A stretch of DNA of 43,377 nucleotides from a virus, in the IMG/VR virus record IMGVR_UViG_3300035698_002548, positions 1 to 43,377 of that record; one strand, given 5' to 3'. The position numbers and the translations under genes are program-made. Within the stretch, counting starts at the first letter, position 1. Every line of letters starts with the position of its first letter. Shown here piece after piece: positions 39,476 through 43,377 of this stretch. A model generated the notes under the pieces. It saw only the letters and a list, made by a program, of their open reading frames with translations. It was not told the DNA's origin and ran no database searches.

Positions 39476-39543
39476 TGGTGGCCTGGTGAAGTGAATAGTA
39501 ATCAGGTGGAGGAACCCCATATATACAACACATCAGGCCACCA
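39476..39543 (+). promoter_or_regulatory. Structured 5' leader (13-bp stem)
   Basis: TGGTGGCCTGGTG (39476-39488) pairs with CATCAGGCCACCA (39531-39543), 13 bp with one G-U pair, closing a 42-base loop. It is directly before the AGGAG ribosome-binding site of the gene at 39555. Such a stem could shield or present that site, or sense a ligand. The loop has no recognised riboswitch core. Confidence 0.5.
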
Positions 39544-39554
39544 TAGGAGAAACA

Positions 39555-39857
39555 ATGAGGCACAAAATAAATGGCATGAGGACTCACTGCTTTACTGGTG
39601 TTAAGAAAGAAGTACAGTTAGAGTGTGAGCTAATTAAATGGGACTGGCCGGCCTCCTCTGCTCGTACTGTATTCCAAGTCTACGGAGGTCCTACAGGCTA
39701 TGAGTCCTTTCAGGTTAATCCAGAATCGTTGGAGGAAACAAGTACTGGTGGCTGGTGTGCCTGTAATGGAACTCCTGGCAGGTGGGACATGCTATTCATT
39801 CCTCCTGACCAGATGAAGAAAGCTTTCGAGGAGGAAGAATGTTTACAGCATCAGTAA
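39555..39857 (+). CDS. Hypothetical protein downstream of the structured leader
   Basis: A 100-residue product with ATAGGAG before ATG 39555 and the 13-bp stem above it. Contains ECELIKWDWPASSARTVF and a Gly/Pro-rich middle (GGWCACNGTPGRWDML); the C-terminus is acidic (MKKAFEEEECLQHQ). Function unknown. It overlaps the following tiny membrane gene. Confidence 0.58.
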   Translation: MRHKINGMRTHCFTGVKKEVQLECELIKWDWPASSARTVFQVYGGPTGYESFQVNPESLEETSTGGWCACNGTPGRWDMLFIPPDQMKKAFEEEECLQHQ

Positions 39858-39928
39858 TAATAGGTATGATTTACTCAGTAATCGGACTGGCCTTAATCAT
39901 AGGTACAGTAGAAATGAGGAGGGATTAA
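39839..39928 (+). CDS. Tiny membrane peptide
   Basis: A 29-residue product with GAGGAGG upstream of ATG 39839. Residues about 3-23 (TASVIIGMIYSVIGLALIIG) are a membrane segment, followed by a charged tail (EMRRD). It overlaps the previous gene by 19 bases and sits two bases before the nuclease gene. A small membrane toxin or envelope modulator is conceivable, but this is only composition. Confidence 0.45.
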   Translation: MFTASVIIGMIYSVIGLALIIGTVEMRRD

Positions 39929-39930
39929 GA

Positions 39931-40599
39931 ATGAGAAGAACCGAAAACCCAGAAATGCGCCGTAAGTTACTCAACCATCTTGCATCACAGTACAAGATAA
40001 AGGAAATCCGTGAGCCTAATCATCTGTCAAGTTTCGTTGGATGCAGGACACGGACTTTTTTTGACCAGCAACAGGCCATTGAGCCAACTGATGATGAAGT
40101 AATGATGTTCGCACTAGGCTATGGCCTGCAAGATGTGCTAACACCCGAGGCAGTGGAAGAAGGATACTATGACTACAAAGGAGTCCTTTACCGCCCGGAC
40201 ATGAACTTTGAGGCTAATCCCTCAGAAATTGCAAAGCTACTCGAAATGAAAACTACCAGACGCTCGGCCAAGTACCATTATATTGACACTGAGATTCCTG
40301 TGACCTGGACAATGTATATGAAGGGAGGATGCAAGATAACTGGTACTACCACGTACGACCTTGCAGTCCTCTATATGATGGGTAACTATGCTCCGCCTTT
40401 TCCTCAGCTATACTGTGACAAGTTTTACTTCAACCAGGATGAGATTGATGAGAACTGGCAGATTATCATGAGGAATAAGGAAGTGTTAGACAATGCAATA
40501 GAACTCGGCAAACCACCAGAACCATTTGCCCACTGCTTTGGTTGGGAGTGCAAGTTCTGCCGATACAAATTGATGTGCCAGGTTCTTTCACCAATCTAA
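39931..40599 (+). CDS. Cas4-like PD-(D/E)XK nuclease with Cys cluster
   Basis: A 222-residue nuclease of the RecB/Cas4 superfamily. D90 (YRPD), then E105 and K107 in LLEMKTT, form the PD-(D/E)XK core. C38 near the N-terminus plus C202/C207, C210 and C216 (HCFGWECKFCRYKLMC) match the four-cysteine Fe-S arrangement of Cas4-type exonucleases. Such phage nucleases process DNA ends for recombination. It is followed at once by a Sak4-like ATPase, a known partnership. ATG 39931 has GAGGAGGG upstream. Confidence 0.78.
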   Translation: MRRTENPEMRRKLLNHLASQYKIKEIREPNHLSSFVGCRTRTFFDQQQAIEPTDDEVMMFALGYGLQDVLTPEAVEEGYYDYKGVLYRPDMNFEANPSEIAKLLEMKTTRRSAKYHYIDTEIPVTWTMYMKGGCKITGTTTYDLAVLYMMGNYAPPFPQLYCDKFYFNQDEIDENWQIIMRNKEVLDNAIELGKPPEPFAHCFGWECKFCRYKLMCQVLSPI

Positions 40600-40618
40600 A
40601 TAACAGGAGGACAAAACA

Positions 40619-41551
40619 TTGGAAGATAACTTTATAGGAGTGGTTGCGATAGTGGGGGAGGAAGGCACATGCAAGACCACAATGGGACTGACATTTGAAT
40701 TACCTTTGTTTCACTTTGAGATTGATGTGGGAGGATTCAGACGAGCAGCCTGGAGGTTAGAAAAAACGAACCCGGAACTCAGGGTGAAAAGATGTGGGGT
40801 AGGTGAGGACTTGACAACCATTGACTTCTCAGCCTATGACATCATTACTAAGCCTTACCCGAAGCCTCTACAACAGAACAAGCTGATGGGGCAGTTAACA
40901 GGCCAAGGTAGCTCACCGTCAATACGCACTATCACTCAGCCAAAGAAGGTTGAAGGGATGAGAGAGATGTGGCAGACCTTCATTACCGATTTTGTCTACG
41001 TGTGCGGACAGAGAACAGTCACACTTAATTTTGATTCATCTACTGTTCTCTGGAACATAGCTCATAACTGTAGGTTACAGGAGTTGCAGGAGAATCAAGA
41101 ATACAAGTGGAAATTAGACTCGGCTACAAAGAGCGTTCCATTCCCTGAGAACGAGTACCGAGAACGGCTACAACCGATAGAATATGGCCCTGCGAATGAC
41201 AGGATGAGAACGCTCCTGGACACCGCCAGAAGTTTTGGCAAGAACCTGATATTAGTACATTATCCTACAGATGAGTACGGTACAGTAGCGGATGGTAAGG
41301 GGGGAGTAAAGGATGGCAAGACTGGAAGGCGAGTGATTGATGGGTTCAAGGAGACAGCTAAGTTGTGTGACTTGATAGTATGGACATCAGTCAAAGACAT
41401 GCCTAATACCCAGGGTAAGACAATCAAGATGCCCATAGCTAAGATTACCAAGTGTGGAGTTGAGGGTATGGGACTTGATGCAGTTGGCCAAGAAATCCCA
41501 GCAAGCATGGAAGGATTTATAAATCTGCGTAACTTGATGATGAGTATATAA
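40619..41551 (+). CDS. Sak4-like RecA-fold recombinase ATPase
   Basis: A 310-residue ATPase with Walker A GEEGTCKTT (13-21), Walker B-like VTLNFDSSTVLW and a later sensor region LILVHYPTDEYG. This is the layout of the Sak4/AAA_24 single-strand annealing ATPases, which are small RecA-like proteins used for phage recombination. It starts at TTG 40619 with AGGAGG upstream, 19 bases after the Cas4-like stop. End processing followed by strand annealing is the likely joint role. Confidence 0.78.
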   Translation: MEDNFIGVVAIVGEEGTCKTTMGLTFELPLFHFEIDVGGFRRAAWRLEKTNPELRVKRCGVGEDLTTIDFSAYDIITKPYPKPLQQNKLMGQLTGQGSSPSIRTITQPKKVEGMREMWQTFITDFVYVCGQRTVTLNFDSSTVLWNIAHNCRLQELQENQEYKWKLDSATKSVPFPENEYRERLQPIEYGPANDRMRTLLDTARSFGKNLILVHYPTDEYGTVADGKGGVKDGKTGRRVIDGFKETAKLCDLIVWTSVKDMPNTQGKTIKMPIAKITKCGVEGMGLDAVGQEIPASMEGFINLRNLMMSI

Positions 41552-41700
41552 TGGGCAAGTTAACAGACGGTAAATGTGTATTATGCCACAAGCGTCTTCA
41601 CAAACATGATAATCTTCGGATGAGAGTAAGGGTTGAGGAGATAGCGTACAAAATCGTACACTTATCATGCTTCCAGAAGAACCTTATAGAGAGAGGTTAA
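41551..41700 (+). CDS. Small Cys/His protein
   Basis: A 49-residue product whose ATG at 41551 overlaps the stop of the recombinase gene. CVLCHKRLHKH and a C-terminal SCFQ supply possible zinc ligands. Small basic protein; function unknown, but coupling to the recombination genes is clear. Confidence 0.58.
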   Translation: MGKLTDGKCVLCHKRLHKHDNLRMRVRVEEIAYKIVHLSCFQKNLIERG

Positions 41701-41702
41701 GA

Positions 41703-42143
41703 ATGCCAATAATATATACAGACGCTAATCCTAGAACAGTTGCCTATGTGATTGACGGAGGAGGTAGTGGATATTCAGAACTTCCCGGTGAGTACACATC
41801 AATGGAGGCAGAGTATGTTGCTATTATCTATGCTCTGAATGAGTACTACCTCAAGTGGAATAAGGAGTTGGACAGCCGCCAGTATAACGCATCGTTGGAG
41901 TCAGATGGAGAATTCTACAAGGTGGCTAGTCCAGCGAGTGAGACTCCAAGACCTCTGCCTCCTCCAGTCCAGATACGCTGCGACAATGAGACTGTAGTAA
42001 AACAGCTTAGTCGCCAGTGGCACATCAAAGCGGCCAACCTACGCCGCCTGGCTCAGACCGTATGGAAGATGGCTGAGAATGTAGAAGTCGTGTTTGAGTG
42101 GGTCTCAAGGAAAGATAATCCAGCAGGAAAAATGTTAAAGTAA
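41703..42143 (+). CDS. rnhA: RNase H-like protein
   Basis: A 146-residue RNase HI-type enzyme started at ATG 41703 (GAGAGG before it). Catalytic residues are visible: D7 in YTDAN, E35 in SMEAEYVA, D94 in RCDNET, and D138/N139 in RKDNPAG. RNase HI removes RNA from RNA-DNA hybrids, for example primers, and would serve phage replication. A gene symbol is given on family grounds; the protein is not E. coli RnhA. A possible upstream start at 41667 is inside the previous gene. Confidence 0.8.
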   Translation: MPIIYTDANPRTVAYVIDGGGSGYSELPGEYTSMEAEYVAIIYALNEYYLKWNKELDSRQYNASLESDGEFYKVASPASETPRPLPPPVQIRCDNETVVKQLSRQWHIKAANLRRLAQTVWKMAENVEVVFEWVSRKDNPAGKMLK

Positions 42144-42154
42144 AGGAGCAACCT

Positions 42155-42880
42155 ATGATTATCAATGAAGACAATAAGACAATGGAAATTGAACCTAGGG
42201 ATGTAGACTACGTGTTGCCTGCGTATGTCAGGTTATACCTGTTCCAGACGAAGAACGAAGACCCGGAAAAGATTATCTACCCGATGTTCAGTTCTGTACG
42301 CCATCCTTCCAAGCAAGGAGTAACTATTCCTATAGAGTATGTGGACGAGAAATCACCTGAAGCTCTGGCGATTATTGAGGACGGCAGTAATATTCCAGAG
42401 GCTACTCCTGAATCCGAGGCTGCGGCGGATAGGAAAGAAGATGAGTATGATGCGATGAAGGGAAAAATCGCAGCACTGGAAGAAGAACTTGCTGCTACCA
42501 AAGGCACTGTAGTAGAATTAGACTTTGCTAAAGCAGAAGCAGAGTTTGCTGGTATTAATCAGGAAACTATAGCTCAGGCCATAGCCGAGTCCACTGATGA
42601 CAGTCCTGCCAAGGCAGCGTTTAAGGAACAAATGACACAGGAGGCACAGGCTGCAATAGAGTCCATACAGCCAACTCCTGCCCGGATTGCTCTTGCAAAA
42701 CAACCAGAACATATGATACCCCCAGGTATGCCACTTGACCTGGGCGGAGCCAGAGATGCAGCAGACCAGAAACGTATCGCAAGGGACTTGATACCGGAGA
42801 AAGATATTAAAGGAGAAGAGACAGACGCAAGCGACATCGCAGAACATGCCAAAGGTGGCGATACTCATGATAATGGTTGA
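42155..42880 (+). CDS. Acidic coiled-coil hypothetical protein
   Basis: A 241-residue acidic protein (Glu/Ala/Asp-rich) with an ordered N-terminus (VLPAYVRLYLFQTKNEDPEK) and a long coiled or disordered remainder (EDEYDAMKGKIAALEEELAATK; AKAEAEFAGINQETIAQAIA). AAGGAG-type site before ATG 42155. Its stop overlaps the start of the ERCC4 nuclease gene, so the two are coupled and may work together. No motif is diagnostic. Confidence 0.6.
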   Translation: MIINEDNKTMEIEPRDVDYVLPAYVRLYLFQTKNEDPEKIIYPMFSSVRHPSKQGVTIPIEYVDEKSPEALAIIEDGSNIPEATPESEAAADRKEDEYDAMKGKIAALEEELAATKGTVVELDFAKAEAEFAGINQETIAQAIAESTDDSPAKAAFKEQMTQEAQAAIESIQPTPARIALAKQPEHMIPPGMPLDLGGARDAADQKRIARDLIPEKDIKGEETDASDIAEHAKGGDTHDNG

Positions 42881-43377
42881 TGAGTTCGAACCGGATAATA
42901 TCTTAAAACTTATCCGCCAGGTTGTTCCGGCAGTTGTTGCGCCTCTCAATCGCACAAACTTCAGTGATTACTTCTTCGGAGGCTATGACGGTACTACGTT
43001 TCAGTTCAGTAGAAAACAGGCAGGCGAGTTGGTAGGGAACATAGATGAAGCGGAGGCACAGTTAGTTGACTACTACCATAATGCAGATGTTAACTATCAA
43101 CTTGTCGAAGGGCTTATTCTGCCCCTGCCTATCAAAGGGATAGACATTCGAGACCATTCTAAGGTGGGAGCAAGTATTAGGGAGTTAGGTTTGGGGCAGA
43201 AGCTGTACTGCTACGCTATCCAGCCCAATGGAAAGATAGAGCATGGAGACAGCTTCTCAACCCTCCCTATATCTGCGCTGTATGCCTGGTTACATAGGTT
43301 GGATAGGGCAGGAATTTCTACACTGTTTACTGCCAACTGGACTGAGACAGCTAAGTTACTCACCATACTATACAACA
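42867..43377 (+). CDS. ERCC4-type nuclease, N-terminal part (continues at base 1)
   Basis: Starts at ATG 42867 (overlapping the previous stop by 14 bases) and is cut by the window end; it continues at base 1 to 402, giving 261 residues in all. The nuclease core shows GYDG (39-42) then FSRKQAGELVG (47-57) and LVEGL (79-83). In XPF/Mus81 the core is GDx(n)ERKx3D; here Glu is replaced by Ser (S48-R-K) and the final Asp by Glu, as in the phage RKQ variants. An HhH closes the protein. It is likely a flap or junction nuclease. Confidence 0.78.
   Translation, partial: MIMVDEFEPDNILKLIRQVVPAVVAPLNRTNFSDYFFGGYDGTTFQFSRKQAGELVGNIDEAEAQLVDYYHNADVNYQLVEGLILPLPIKGIDIRDHSKVGASIRELGLGQKLYCYAIQPNGKIEHGDSFSTLPISALYAWLHRLDRAGISTLFTANWTETAKLLTILYN
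43251..43377. repeat. Second copy of the 127-bp terminal repeat
   Basis: Exact copy of bases 1-127, lying inside the ERCC4-like nuclease gene that continues at the window start. It should be counted once when the genome is circularised. Confidence 0.9.

Noticed and set aside
1-43377. CRISPR arrays, tRNA genes, integrase
   Set aside because: No regular spacer repeats, no tRNA cloverleaf with a conserved T-arm in noncoding sequence and no integrase motifs were seen.

Overview
This window reads as one complete tailed-phage (Caudoviricetes) genome assembled as a circle. The first and last 127 bases are identical, and a single reading frame (an ERCC4-type nuclease) runs off the right end and resumes at base 1, so the unique sequence is 43,250 bp. 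Several strong sigma70-type promoters (TTGACA, 17-18 bp spacer, TATAAT) and strong AGGAGG ribosome-binding sites point to a bacterial host. No integrase or partition system and no tRNA gene was recognised. No gene was close enough to a known phage for me to name the host. With a portal, a scaffold and a capsid protein but no recognisable tape-measure or tail-tube gene, a short-tailed (podovirus-like) virion is the best guess.

Layout. (1) Bases 42867-43377 joined to 1-4394, rightward: the end of the replication and nucleotide-metabolism module, with the ERCC4 nuclease, a DNA methyltransferase, an HD 5'-deoxynucleotidase, a family A DNA polymerase (exonuclease plus polymerase domains) and small accessory genes. 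It meets the late operon head-on at about 4400, where a GC-rich hairpin lies. (2) Bases 4468-26945, leftward: one long virion and packaging operon, read from right to left. The order is small terminase, a 46-residue arginine-rich protein, a holin-like membrane protein, large terminase, portal, a 2183-residue multidomain protein, scaffold, major capsid, a probable capsid-surface protein, small structural proteins, a tail fibre, a baseplate-like protein, an LVIVD beta-propeller, further tail or virion proteins, and a 607-residue protein at the end. Two nearly identical leftward promoters serve it, at 26989-27017 and 15937-15965. (3) Bases 27100-36503, rightward: an accessory and early region of many small overlapping genes. 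Many carry Cys/His zinc motifs, and one is an HNH nuclease. It is interrupted by an unusually rich noncoding stretch (28839-29358) and by terminator, promoter and repeat elements at 29.5-30.6 kb. (4) Bases 36534-42880, rightward: replication and recombination, with a RepA-like ATPase, a lone LuxR-type helix-turn-helix protein, an abundant-looking DNA-metabolism candidate, a Cas4-like nuclease, a Sak4-like RecA-fold ATPase and RNase H.

How it works together. Divergent promoters at about 27 kb separate late leftward from early rightward transcription. An AT-rich 33-nt element is shared by the late promoter regions and the region in front of the LuxR-type gene, which makes that protein a candidate late regulator. 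Cas4-like nuclease, Sak4-like ATPase, RNase H and ERCC4 nuclease form a compact recombination cassette next to the polymerase. The most unusual material is (a) the 28.96-29.32 kb region, with SOS-box-like palindromes, GTWAC repeats in helical phase, a -10 box and a run of tandem hairpins; (b) a 5'-leader element present three times; (c) the giant polyvalent virion protein; (d) a polymerase lacking the normal steric-gate glutamate; and (e) a tail gene with no usable start codon. No endolysin was recognised.
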